This document shows, piece after piece, positions 1 through 7,103 of a stretch of 11,363 bases of DNA; position 1 is the stretch's first letter; every line of letters starts with the position of its first letter. The notes beneath the pieces are model-generated. The model saw nothing but the letters and a program-made list of their open reading frames with translations. It did not search any database and was not told the origin of the DNA. The DNA comes from Methanosarcinales archaeon ex4572_44 (GTDB taxonomy: Archaea; Halobacteriota; Methanosarcinia; Methanosarcinales; EX4572-44). Location: NCBI GenBank assembly GCA_002254825.2, contig NJEL02000067.1:1-11363 (forward strand), given 5' to 3'. Both the position numbers and the translations under genes were made by a program.

Positions 1-851
1 ACTGCCTCGCCGATGCCACATGCAATGATTCGAGAGAGACCATACTCTTCTGCCACCGCCTTGATTGCTCTTTTGATGCGATCAACTTGTGCATGGTGAA
101 GCTCTTCTGCAACCTCGCGCATCTCGCCGCGACCGAGCTCGCCTGGGTCTGCACAGAGCATGCGTGCAAGCCGCCTCTCCGCGGATGCAACATCCTTTCC
201 ACCACCGTCAGGTGTCTCACACGTGTACTCATCCTCGCCGATAAGTCCCATCGCAAGGTTTAGATCGGCGGTATTTGAAAAATACTCTGATGCAATCCCG
301 CAAATCCTCCCGCGAAGGTGCACGTGATCTGTGAGAGCTGCAATGCTTGTTCGAAGCATTCCAGCGTAGACAAGCTCGGAATAGAGCAGTCTCTGAAAAT
401 CGGTTGTGTGCGCACGCTGGGTGCCAGATACAATCGGGATGATGTCAGTAGTGGTACTGCCCATGTCAACAAAGATACAATCTTCGAACTCCTCTGCAAT
501 GAATCGTGCAGACGCACACCAGTTTGCAGCAGCAAGAGAAAGCTCATCCACGTTACTCCCATCCGTTAACATGCCATTCACATCAACATACCTGATCATA
601 GAATCACTGAAGGCAGCCTCAACCCCCTGTTTTATCGCCCGAACACCACACCTCTTATCAGGAAAACAATCTGCAAGCTCACCAGTCATCGTAACTGCAA
701 GTTTATCTGGCTTGAAACGCTCGGCAATCTTGGAGAGCTCCTCCACGAGCAGAACATCCTTCCACAATGGAAGATACGTAATCTCCACAACCCGGCCATC
801 ACTCGATGCCACCTTGGTGTTCGCACCACCAATATCAATACCAAGAACCAT
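1..851 (-). CDS. mfnF: MfnF-like methanofuran biosynthesis protein (hydantoinase/oxoprolinase-like ATPase fold), 3' end outside window
   Basis: The reading frame opens with ATG at 851 and runs uninterrupted for 283 codons to the left edge, so the C-terminus is missing. The N-terminus has the phosphate-binding loop GIDIGGANTK (residues 4-13) and a second ASKHA-type loop VDMGSTTTDIIPI (about 128-140), followed by LVYAGMLRT, YTCETPDGGGKD and, at the edge, CGIGEA. This order matches the archaeal H4MPT-linked/MJ1427-type family, in which MfnF joins the aminomethylfuran phosphate and glutamyl-tyramine precursors of methanofuran. The C1-carrier role is from family knowledge; no activity can be read here. 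The start overlaps the end of a cutA remnant by 17 bases, and no separate promoter is visible, so it is probably expressed from the cutA promoter. A GGTGGGTG stretch about 8 bases ahead of the ATG may be the ribosome site. No frameshift seen in the visible part. Confidence 0.8.
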   Translation of the reverse strand, partial: MVLGIDIGGANTKVASSDGRVVEITYLPLWKDVLLVEELSKIAERFKPDKLAVTMTGELADCFPDKRCGVRAIKQGVEAAFSDSMIRYVDVNGMLTDGSNVDELSLAAANWCASARFIAEEFEDCIFVDMGSTTTDIIPIVSGTQRAHTTDFQRLLYSELVYAGMLRTSIAALTDHVHLRGRICGIASEYFSNTADLNLAMGLIGEDEYTCETPDGGGKDVASAERRLARMLCADPGELGRGEMREVAEELHHAQVDRIKRAIKAVAEEYGLSRIIACGIGEA

Positions 852-999
852 TTCCAGACACCCACCGATAAGTACTCGATATCGGACCAACCACCTGAAC
901 ACACGCAGCAAGCCTCTCCTCAACAAGCGCACCAGCAATCCGCGCGCCATCCTCCCTCCTCTCCACAGTCGTTGACACCTGAACAAACTCTTCCACCAC
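835..999 (-). pseudogene. cutA: cutA remnant (N-terminal half of a CutA1 divalent-cation tolerance protein)
   Basis: Starting at GTG 999 or GTG 996, behind a good ribosome site (GAGGTGATT, about 1002-1010), the frame encodes 54 residues. The segment EEFVQVSTTVERREDGA, then IAGALVEERLAACVQVVG and ISSTYRW, is a clear match to the first half of CutA: strand 1, the helix with the ERLAAC motif, and the YRW strand. CutA is normally about 100-110 residues. Here the match stops right after YRW; seven unrelated residues and a TGA (835-837) follow, and mfnF begins inside this tail. The second half (the KT.....L...I...HPYE.PEI region) is absent. I infer a deletion that fused the front of cutA to the start of mfnF. 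It may still be transcribed and translated as a short leader peptide, but it cannot make the CutA trimer fold. Confidence 0.72.
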
Positions 1000-1208
1000 A
1001 AATCACCTCTATCTCTCTATCCAAACAAGGACTTGTTGATGATCCAACATTTAACGAATAAAAACGCATAAACTTTGTGTCTCAATCTGCCCGCCAACCC
1101 TCGCAGGATGACCTCCAGATCGACGGTCTGAGTGACTATAAAGACTTGCTCTTACAAGTTCAAACACCCCCAAATAGAACATCTGAGGCACCAATAAGTT
1201 TATCGAAG
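1000..1208. other. Intergenic region between the permease pseudogene and the cutA remnant
   Basis: These 209 bases hold no convincing gene. Read on the minus strand, there are A/T-rich TATA-like stretches (around 1138-1146, TCTTTATAG, and around 1055-1065, GTTTTTATTC). The nearer one could drive the cutA-remnant/mfnF unit with a leader of roughly 30 bases. A short imperfect inverted repeat (CAGA...TCTG, four-base stems) near 1125 is too weak to call. A minus-strand open frame across this stretch does not resemble any protein I know. Confidence 0.35.
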
Positions 1209-2035
1209 TTAGCCCAGTAGGTACAGCGTGACTGGCAGTAATATGCATCCCATGAGATGGCTTTTTCTCACTCCAAGGTAGTGTGGTAGCATGCCAATCG
1301 GGATTGCGGTTGCGAAGATTACAAGTCCTGTGGTGCCTGTGAAGAGTATGACCATTGATAGGAGCAGGATGAGGACACTGGATGAGAAATGGGTGTAGTT
1401 TATGTGTTCAAATAGTTTGAGTGCTTTTTTTCCGATTAGGATGGTTGTTGGGTAGGAGATTAGTGCTGTGAGACTTATGATTGTGAATAGAAGCAGCATT
1501 GTTTCTTGGTTTATGGTCAATATCTGGTCGATGGCTGCTACTGCACCGCTTCGAGTCCTGCCGATTATGTAAAGTGCTGTTAGGGTGAAGATTGCGTTGG
1601 AGGTGTTGGCATCCATGCCATGTACTCATAAAGATATTCGTAGAACTGTCCAAAGATCCATGCCAGTGGTGGTATGAGCAGTAGGGACGTGATGACGCCC
1701 CCTGCGCTTCCGAGAGCAGATAGTCGGATGGCTTCAAGACCGCGCCCCTCTATTGTCATGCTGTGACCAGGGAGTACTGCAAGAGCGGTATCTGGTTCGG
1801 GAACTGCGACGAGAACTGCGGGTATGATATCGATGAACGTGTGGGTGATTGCATTCGAGAGTATCACTATCACGATATAGATTGGTGGAATGTTGTAATT
1901 TTGTAGGAGTGGCATCATGGCAAGAAGGAGAGCTGCAGTGTTGTTGACATGTATACCTGGTATTATACCAGTGATAATTCCGAGAGAGAAACCTGCGATG
2001 AGTGATACTACGAGGAGTGCTGTAGATATTTCCAT
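1209..2035 (-). pseudogene. TctA-like (DUF112 family) archaeal tripartite-tricarboxylate-type permease, internally deleted and frameshifted
   Basis: Two open frames each encode one end of the same membrane protein. The N-terminal part (ATG at 2033-2035, to about 1610) carries GIIPGIHVNNTAALLLAM (residues 23-40), THTFIDIIPAVLVAVPEPDT and LAVLPGHSMTIEGRG, hallmarks of the archaeal DUF112/TctA family. The C-terminal part (about 1616 to the stop at 1209-1211) carries ANTSNAIFTLTALYIIGRTRSG and ends LGVRKSHLMGCILLPVTLYLLG, as the family does. The frames overlap at about 1605-1620: YEYMAWM is followed directly by DANTSNAIF in the other frame. Family members are about 390-410 residues; the two parts give about 276, so roughly 110-130 residues of the middle membrane region are absent, and the join is out of frame. 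The remaining parts are many hydrophobic helices. The substrate is unknown; bacterial TctA carries carboxylates. Almost certainly non-functional as it stands. Confidence 0.75.
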
Positions 2036-2120
2036 CTTTGCAGTCCCAATGGATTGAACGTCTTCCTTATTTTTCTATCGTTTTGTTGGTCGTTGTAGTT
2101 TGGTCGCCTGCTTGACCATT

Positions 2121-2134
2121 AGATTTAATAACTG
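2121..2134 (+). promoter_or_regulatory. Candidate TATA box for the aIF1-like gene
   Basis: AGATTTAATAACTG contains an A/T core (TTTAATAA) in the 167-base divergent gap. Transcription would start near 2150, giving a leader of about 50 bases. Position is reasonable; not proven. Confidence 0.35.
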
Positions 2135-2191
2135 TATTACTCAAATACGAGGTAAAGGTTGTACATATTTGTTGATGTAAATCTGGAGGAT

Positions 2192-2206
2192 ATGCCTGAT
2201 AAATGA
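2192..2206 (+). promoter_or_regulatory. Possible four-codon leader ORF overlapping the aIF1-like start codon
   Basis: GGAGGA (2185-2190) sits two bases ahead of an ATG that opens ATG-CCT-GAT-AAA-TGA; the TGA (2204-2206) overlaps the ATG (2203-2205) of the initiation-factor gene as ATGA. The ribosome site is too far (about 13 bases) for ideal use by the gene start and too near for ideal use by the mini-ORF. It could give translational coupling, or be chance. Confidence 0.25.
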
Positions 2207-2511
2207 GTTCAGAAATGTGTGCCGTGTGTGGCTTGCCGAAAGAGCTTTGTATTTGTGAAGAAGTTGCAAAAGAACAGCAGAGGATCGTTATAAAAGTGAA
2301 TAGAAGGCGTTATGGTAAAGAGGTTACCGTTGTAGATGGGCTTGACCCGCAGGAGATAGATCTACACGAGTTGTGTACACAATTAAAGTCAAAATTTGCA
2401 TGTGGTGGCACAGTCAAGGATAGTTCTATCGAGCTTCAGGGTAACCATCGTGAGCGCATGAAGGAAACGCTTGTGAAGCATGGTTTTTCATCAGATCAGA
2501 TAAAAGTATAG
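2203..2511 (+). CDS. SUI1/eIF1-family translation initiation factor (aIF1-like)
   Basis: A 102-residue protein. Residues 6-18 contain CAVCGLPKELCIC, a small cysteine knuckle (CxxC...CxC) typical of archaeal and YciH-type members. The SUI1 fold follows: a basic strand (QRIVIKVNRRRYGKEVTVVDGL), then LHELCTQLKSKFACGGTVKD with the conserved K.K.ACGGT.K element, then IELQGNHRERMKETLVKHGF. In eukaryotes eIF1 controls start-codon choice on the small ribosomal subunit; the archaeal protein is thought to do the same. Length is normal and the frame is intact. It begins a plus-strand run with a SpoIIM-like protein and prolyl-tRNA synthetase downstream. Its coding strand is G+T-rich (36 of 60 in 2281-2340), as expected for the front of a unit here. 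Confidence 0.9.
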   Translation: MSSEMCAVCGLPKELCICEEVAKEQQRIVIKVNRRRYGKEVTVVDGLDPQEIDLHELCTQLKSKFACGGTVKDSSIELQGNHRERMKETLVKHGFSSDQIKV

Positions 2512-2570
2512 TAGCTTGTATTAGACGGACATCGTTGAATCCTGAAATTGGGTTTTCTAAATGTCCAGCA

Positions 2571-2580
2571 AAGTTTATAC
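2571..2580 (+). promoter_or_regulatory. TATA box for the SpoIIM-like gene
   Basis: AAGTTTATAC, preceded by AGCA, is about 30 bases ahead of the likely start ATG at 2610. It predicts a transcript with almost no leader and argues against the longer possible start at 2535 (TTG), which lies upstream of it. Confidence 0.45.
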
Positions 2581-2609
2581 TTTTGTGTTTGTGGACAAAT
2601 GATAGGGGA

Positions 2610-3209
2610 ATGGTTTTTAATCAGTTTATTGGAGAGATTATGGGCTTTTTAAGAAGTCTTTATGGTTATTTCATTTTAGTTTCTCTCCTGTTTATTCTGT
2701 CCATCATGGCAGGTTATTTTTACGCATCCCATTTCGCTGGAGATGCTGTGTCGTTTCTTGAAGAGGCTATAGAGATCTTTGAGTGGATAACAACCCTTGA
2801 CCCAATCTCAGTCATGTTTATTATCTTTTTAAACAACGCGGTTAAGAGTTTTCTGGCGCTCATATTTGGATTGGGATTTGGTCTTATCCCTCTGCTCTTT
2901 GTAGCCTCAAACGGTTTCATCATCGGTATACTCATAAACGTCTCTCTCGCTGCCCGTGGATTGCTATTTATTGGAGCGGCAATCCTGCCACATGGGCTAA
3001 TTGAGGTGCCGATGGTCCTGTTGAGTGCTGCTATTGGGTTGCGATTGGGACGTGAGGTCATTTCTTCGCTTAAAGGGGATAAAGTAGATATATCATACGA
3101 GTTTAAGAAGAGTGTTAGATTTTATCTGCGGTGGATTATGCCGCTTCTACTGCTTGCAGCGGCAATAGAATCCTTCATAACTCCAGTAATCATCTTGGTG
3201 GTATCATGA
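2610..3209 (+). CDS. SpoIIM-like (stage II sporulation M / DUF95) integral membrane protein
   Basis: About 199 residues, with four to six hydrophobic segments. After a short amphipathic start comes YFILVSLLFILSIMAGYF, then a long hydrophobic stretch with FLNNAVKSFLALIFGLGFGL, then the family signature LPHGLIEVPMVLLSAAIGLR followed by LG, and a last membrane helix at the C-terminus. The bacterial SpoIIM acts with SpoIID/P in peptidoglycan degradation during engulfment; archaea do not sporulate and the archaeal role is unknown to me. Start choice is open: ATG 2610 fits the TATA box at 2571; ATG 2640 has a GGAGAG site at 2631; TTG 2535 is possible but lies upstream of the promoter. The stop overlaps the proS start (ATGA at 3206-3209), so the two are probably translationally coupled. 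Confidence 0.82.
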   Translation: MVFNQFIGEIMGFLRSLYGYFILVSLLFILSIMAGYFYASHFAGDAVSFLEEAIEIFEWITTLDPISVMFIIFLNNAVKSFLALIFGLGFGLIPLLFVASNGFIIGILINVSLAARGLLFIGAAILPHGLIEVPMVLLSAAIGLRLGREVISSLKGDKVDISYEFKKSVRFYLRWIMPLLLLAAAIESFITPVIILVVS

Positions 3210-4422
3210 CGGACGGACCTGAGATTGCAAAGCTTCCTATAAAGAATGAGTTCAGCGAATGGTACAATGAACTCTTGTGGATGGCAGAGATAATGGACGT
3301 ACGTTACCCTGTGAAAGGCTTGTACGTGTGGTACCCCTTCGGATTCAACCTTCGAAGCAGGGTCACGGTGGCAGAGAACCACTGGAGATCCCACTGGCAC
3401 TACGACCCACGAGTGAGACCGCCATCTATCCGATGTACAGACTCTGGGTGCGAAGCCATGCAGACATGCCACTCCGAATATACCAGATCGTGAACACCTT
3501 CCGATACGAGACAAAACACACCCGTCCACTGATACGCCTCCGAGAGATCACATCGTTCAAAGAGGCTCACACCGTACACCCAACATGGGACGCTGCTGCT
3601 GCACAGGTGGAAGCAGGGCTTAAAATATACAGGGAGTTTTACCAGAGGCTTGCAATCCCTGTGATCGTATCAAAGCGCCCGGAGTGGGACAAGTTCCCTG
3701 GCGCCGATTACACGATGGCAGTGGACGCCCTGATGCCTGAGGCTCGCACACTCCAGATCGGAACAGCACACCACCTCGCAACCAACTTCTCCAAAACATT
3801 TGAGATCACATATGAGGATGCCGAAGGCGCCCAGCAGTACGCTCACCAGACATGTTACGGCATCTCTGAGCGATGTATTGCAGCACTGATAAGCATACAC
3901 GGCGATGACCGCGGACTCAGACTCCCACCAGAAGTTGCACCCATCCAGGTCGTGATAATCCCAATCATCTTTGGAGAATCAGGAGACGTGGTCGAGGCAT
4001 GCCAGCGAGTCGAGGCAGCCCTGAAAGCCCGTGGTGTACGGGTAAGGGTCGATTCCAGTGATGAACGACCGGGGGCAAAGTACTACAGATGGGAGCTTAA
4101 GGGCGTGCCACTCAGAATCGAGATCGGTCCAAGAGACCTTAAAAAGAACTCGTGTGTGATCGTGCGGCGTGACACCGCAGAGAAACGATCCGTCCCCCTT
4201 GAAGTGGTGAGTGACACGGTACTGGAATTGTTCGAAGAGATCCACACAAATCTTTTCAGGATCGCAAAAAAGAGGCTTGATGAAAGCATAATCGACTGCG
4301 ATACCCTCGAAGAAGCACGAGAAAAAGCATCTTCAAACATCTGCCGAATCTCATGGTGCGGCAGAAAAGATTGCGGTCTTGAGATGGAAGACAATACAAA
4401 AAGCCTTCCCTGGAATGTTTAA
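3206..4422 (+). pseudogene. proS: Archaeal-type prolyl-tRNA synthetase, with internal out-of-frame deletion and truncated C-terminus
   Basis: ATG at 3206 begins MTDGPEIAKLPIKNEFSEWY and VRYPVKGLYVWYPFGFNLR, the normal N-terminus. At about 3356-3364 the frame is lost; it resumes one base back with HGGREPLEIPLALRPTSE and TAIYPMYRLW, RYETKHTRPLIRLREITSF (class II motif 2), TCYGISER and the anticodon-binding domain. Compared with archaeal ProRS (about 480 residues), about 49 residues are missing between GFNLR and HGG. This block holds class II motif 1 (the HEEVLFP.L.PE region) and the stretch up to WVTHGG. The C-terminus is also cut: SWCGRKDCGLEMED is followed by nine unrelated residues and TAA, so the second zinc-binding cysteine pair and the terminal tyrosine are gone (about 30 residues). 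As written it cannot charge tRNA-Pro. An intact copy elsewhere, or missing sequence in the assembly, is required for viability. Confidence 0.85.
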
Positions 4423-4939
4423 GGATATCGAAATTGAATGGTCTAAACCTATGATTTATGACGAATTCATGAAAAAACACCCATCTCACGACAAAAATTC
4501 ATGTTTTTATATGTTAACTGGAAAGTATAGCGATTATCCTTATAAATTGTTTTATATTGGAAGAACTTATAATAATTCGTCCAGAATACCAAATCAGAGA
4601 GATGAGGAAATCGTATATGATCAAATATTTAGAAGATTACGTCAGCCTGATCACAAGAAGAGGTATGAGCAATTGAAAAAGGAATATCCGCATCATACCT
4701 TATATGTTGGTGTGGGAACCGTGTATTACGATAAGGATATAACACCCGAATTGATTGATAAGATCGAAACCATTTTAATATTTTCTCACTTTGATTATGA
4801 AAAGAATAGATATATGTTAAATAAGAAAAAGGTGTATTCTTACTACTTTGGTAATGACCAATTTTGTGTGACTAACAGACGGCATAGAGGTCCTTTATAC
4901 AAAGAAATCTCTCATGGCATATTTGTGAAAGGTAAATAA
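4415..4939 (+). CDS. GIY-YIG-like nuclease domain protein, AT-rich and probably acquired
   Basis: From ATG 4415 (overlapping the proS stop by 8 bases) the frame gives 174 residues; the frame stays open upstream to a TTG at 4379, but that part lies in proS-derived sequence. Candidate GIY-YIG features appear in order: SCFYMLTG (residues 29-36, the GIY-like strand), KLFYIGRTYN (44-53, the YIG-like strand), arginines after it (57, 62), LYVGVG (97-102), IDKIETILIF (114-123) with Glu118 as the likely metal ligand, and NRYMLNKKK (131-139) with Asn136. This is motif recognition, not a database match. G+C is 14/60 (4501-4560) and 15/60 (4801-4860), against 33/60 in proS (4141-4200) and 31/60 in the next gene. 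It starts where proS is truncated. No strong ribosome site; coupling to proS translation is possible. It could be a stand-alone homing-type or defence nuclease. Confidence 0.55.
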   Translation: MFKDIEIEWSKPMIYDEFMKKHPSHDKNSCFYMLTGKYSDYPYKLFYIGRTYNNSSRIPNQRDEEIVYDQIFRRLRQPDHKKRYEQLKKEYPHHTLYVGVGTVYYDKDITPELIDKIETILIFSHFDYEKNRYMLNKKKVYSYYFGNDQFCVTNRRHRGPLYKEISHGIFVKGK

Positions 4940-4940
4940 A

Positions 4941-4945
4941 GGAGG
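4941..4945 (+). promoter_or_regulatory. Ribosome binding site deciding the TTG start of the SLOG gene
   Basis: GGAGG lies six bases ahead of TTG 4952-4954, and no ATG or GTG is near. The site sits just after the stop of the AT-rich gene (4937-4939). Confidence 0.6.
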
Positions 4946-4951
4946 ACTAAC

Positions 4952-5395
4952 TTGCATAACTTGCAGATCGGTGTTATCGGAGCCGCAAGAGCCAGTGAAG
5001 ATGAATTTGCAAGAGCTTTGAAAGTGGGCGAACTGGTTGCAAAGAGAGGCGCAGTTCTGATATGCGGTGGACTCGAAGGTGTTATGGAAGCCGCATCACT
5101 CGGAGCAAAAAACGCAGGAGGCACAACAGTAGGAATCATACCAAGTTATGAGAAAAAAGATGCAAACCCCTACGTTCAGATCGTGGTTGCGACAGGAATG
5201 GGGCACGCGAGAAACACGATAGTTGCAGCAAGTTCTGACGCCCTGATAGCAATTGGAGGAGAGACAGGCACGCTATCAGAGATTGCACTCGCACTCAAAC
5301 TTGGAAAAAAAGTAATAGGACTTGAAACATGGGACATACCAGGCGTGATCAAAGCAAAAACCCCAGAAGAAGCCGTCAAAAAAGTTATTTCGTGA
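4952..5395 (+). CDS. TIGR00725-type SLOG (LOG/Rossmann-fold) protein
   Basis: A 147-residue protein starting at TTG. IGVIGAARASEDEF (6-19) is the first Rossmann turn, GAVLICGGLEGVMEAASLGA (33-52) the nucleotide/glycine loop, GIIP (61-64), GMGHARNTIVAASSDALIAI (82-101), and GGETGTLSEIALALKLGKKV (102-121) the version of the GGxGTxxE motif seen in this family. Relatives include lysine-decarboxylase-like (LOG) proteins and proteins described as molybdenum cofactor carriers; the ligand here cannot be told from sequence. Length and frame are normal. It is the last gene before a 277-base gap, and its 3' half is A+C-rich (G+T 24/60 in 5281-5340), the pattern seen at the end of units in this window. 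G+C returns to about 52% at once after the AT-rich neighbour. Confidence 0.82.
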   Translation: MHNLQIGVIGAARASEDEFARALKVGELVAKRGAVLICGGLEGVMEAASLGAKNAGGTTVGIIPSYEKKDANPYVQIVVATGMGHARNTIVAASSDALIAIGGETGTLSEIALALKLGKKVIGLETWDIPGVIKAKTPEEAVKKVIS

Positions 5396-5499
5396 AGATC
5401 TCAGGGACACGACATGCAAACAGGGTGATGGATTTAGGGGATTGTGAAGCTATTGAACCAGTCCATTGATCATTCACAAAAAAATTACTAATTGTGTGT

Positions 5500-5514
5500 G
5501 ATTTTATTTTTTAT
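5500..5514 (+). terminator. Candidate T-run terminator after the SLOG gene
   Basis: GATTTTATTTTTTAT, about 105 bases after the stop codon, is the only strong T-run in the gap; archaeal termination often uses such runs without a hairpin. The rest of the gap (5396-5672) contains no gene I can recognise. Confidence 0.4.
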
Positions 5515-5635
5515 CATGGTTTACAGATCTTCCATCTCTCGTTTTATGGTTCCATCGGTTCTCGCGCCGAATTATGGTTTGTGGGTGACGAGTAGTTTTT
5601 AAAACCTTTTAAGCTCGTAGCTTCAATCTTTGATA

Positions 5636-5648
5636 AAATTTTATATAG
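5636..5648 (+). promoter_or_regulatory. TATA box for cobD-cbiB
   Basis: AAATTTTATATAG, centred about 30 bases before the GTG at 5673. It predicts a start site within a few bases of the GTG, so the mRNA is probably leaderless or nearly so. A second A/T stretch (TTTTTAAAACCTTTTAA, 5596-5612) lies further upstream. Confidence 0.6.
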
Positions 5649-5672
5649 GTGTAGGGTGCATTAATCGTTTCT

Positions 5673-7103
5673 GTGGCAGAGTTTTCCAGTGACCCTACGA
5701 CTTATCTTCGGAGGGAGATTCTTGATCTTGAGCCGTGTGTTCATGGCGCACGACTCCGTGAGTCCTCTAAGCATGCAGGGATTATAGAGTCGGAGCTTCT
5801 CGATTTGAGCAGCAGCATCAATCCACTCCAGATCGATCTGGGCGAACCTCTGGGAGAGGCTTGCAAGTCCATTGATCGTTACCCTGATTCTGACTATGCA
5901 GATTTTTGTTCTGCTGCTGCCGATTTTGTTGGAGTGTCGCATGAGAACATCATACCTGGTAATGGTTCCACGGAGTTGATACGTCTCTTTGCAGAGACCG
6001 TTATCTCCCATGGTGATCGTGTCCTGATTCCAACGCCCACGTTTGGCGAGTACGAGTCACAGTCTAAGTTGATGGGTGCAAGCATCATTCATCGCGATTT
6101 CGATCGGGTGCTTACTACCACGGAGGATGAGCTTTCAAGTATGAAAGCAGTCTTTCTCTGCAATCCAAACAATCCCACAGGCAATCTCCTGGAAGCAAGA
6201 GTTGTTCGCGATTTAATCAAGAAGTGCACTGATGCTGGCGTTTTCCTCTTCGTCGATGAGGCGTTCATCGATCTCTCCGATCCAGAGTGCAGTGTCGTGC
6301 AAGACGTCTTGGATTGTGATTTTCTCTTCGTTCTACGTTCGCTCACCAAGTCCTTTGGAGTGGCTGGGCTCAGAATCGGCTTTGGGGTAGCACACGAAAC
6401 ACTAGCAGGTTTTATGAACAGAGTACGGCTCACGTGGAACCTGAATATTGTCGGTGAACGAGTAGGGAAGTGGTTGTTTGAGAACGCGAGTGGTTTTCTT
6501 GAAGAATCAAGGGCTTTCATCAGAAGCGAGCGAAAATGGTTCTTTGTACAGCTTGCAAATATGCACGGTTTCAAGCCGATTGCGAGCAAAGTAAACTTTA
6601 TCCTGATTGACATCAGCGGTTTTTCACTCGGACCAAAAGAGCTTTCAGAGAAGCTTCTCGAAAAGGGCATTATGATTCGGGATTGCGCATCCTTCGGACT
6701 CCCGAACCACATACGTGTGGCTGTGCGCAAGCGGGATGAAAACCTGAGGTTCATCCACTCGGTTGAAGAAGTTGCAATGGAATGGGGCAGGGAGATGGGA
6801 ATGGAGGCCCTCCAGACTGCAATCGAAGAGGGAGATGTTGAGAGAAGCCGCGTTGCCTGCGAGTATTATCCCTGCCACTTCGAGGGACAGGACTGTACTT
6901 TCTGTTTCTGCCCGTTTTATCCCTGTGAAGACACACGCACAGGCGGCGAGTATATCACGCGTGCAAGTGGGAGTAAGGTATGGAGCTGCATGAAGTGCGA
7001 TCTCCCCCACAGACCCGAAGTAGCTAAGCGGCTCCTTGATGAGTTTTTGAAAGGTACAGATCTGAAGAAAACCTGGGAACGCGTGATGGAGCCACTCCTG
7101 TGA
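5673..7103 (+). CDS. cobD: CobD-type L-threonine-O-3-phosphate decarboxylase with C-terminal cysteine-rich domain (possibly bifunctional kinase/decarboxylase)
   Basis: A 476-residue protein in two parts. Residues 25-375 are a class I/II PLP-dependent enzyme of the CobD/HisC group: LSSSINPL (45-52), PGNGSTELIRL (95-105), PTFGEY (122-127), FLCNPNNPTG (161-170), VDEAFIDL (194-201), LRSLTKSFGVAGLRIGFG (221-238) with Lys226 as the PLP lysine, and IRVAVR (347-352) for the carboxylate. Residues 390-455 form a cysteine-rich small domain (Cys 396, 401, 408, 411, 413, 418, 439, 442, plus His402 and His446), likely metal-binding. CobD makes (R)-1-aminopropan-2-yl phosphate, the aminopropanol arm of cobamides, used next by CbiB, whose gene overlaps this stop. 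In Methanosarcina mazei a protein of this two-part form was reported to also phosphorylate threonine; I infer the same may hold here. HisC function is less likely given the neighbour and tail. Confidence 0.85.
   Translation: MAEFSSDPTTYLRREILDLEPCVHGARLRESSKHAGIIESELLDLSSSINPLQIDLGEPLGEACKSIDRYPDSDYADFCSAAADFVGVSHENIIPGNGSTELIRLFAETVISHGDRVLIPTPTFGEYESQSKLMGASIIHRDFDRVLTTTEDELSSMKAVFLCNPNNPTGNLLEARVVRDLIKKCTDAGVFLFVDEAFIDLSDPECSVVQDVLDCDFLFVLRSLTKSFGVAGLRIGFGVAHETLAGFMNRVRLTWNLNIVGERVGKWLFENASGFLEESRAFIRSERKWFFVQLANMHGFKPIASKVNFILIDISGFSLGPKELSEKLLEKGIMIRDCASFGLPNHIRVAVRKRDENLRFIHSVEEVAMEWGREMGMEALQTAIEEGDVERSRVACEYYPCHFEGQDCTFCFCPFYPCEDTRTGGEYITRASGSKVWSCMKCDLPHRPEVAKRLLDEFLKGTDLKKTWERVMEPLL

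Noticed and set aside
406..975. Plus-strand open frame of 189 codons opposite mfnF and the cutA remnant
   Set aside because: The minus strand here encodes two recognisable proteins; the plus product has no family features.
1600..1620. Programmed ribosomal frameshifting in the permease, proS or cbiB
   Set aside because: A shift would restore the frame but not the 28-130 missing residues, and no slippery heptamer is seen at the joins.
3340..3375. Intein or intron in proS
   Set aside because: Sequence is missing, not inserted.
5396..5672. tRNA, small RNA or CRISPR in the longest gap
   Set aside because: No cloverleaf, no repeated units, and no conserved small-RNA element could be found by eye; only a T-run and TATA boxes are supported.
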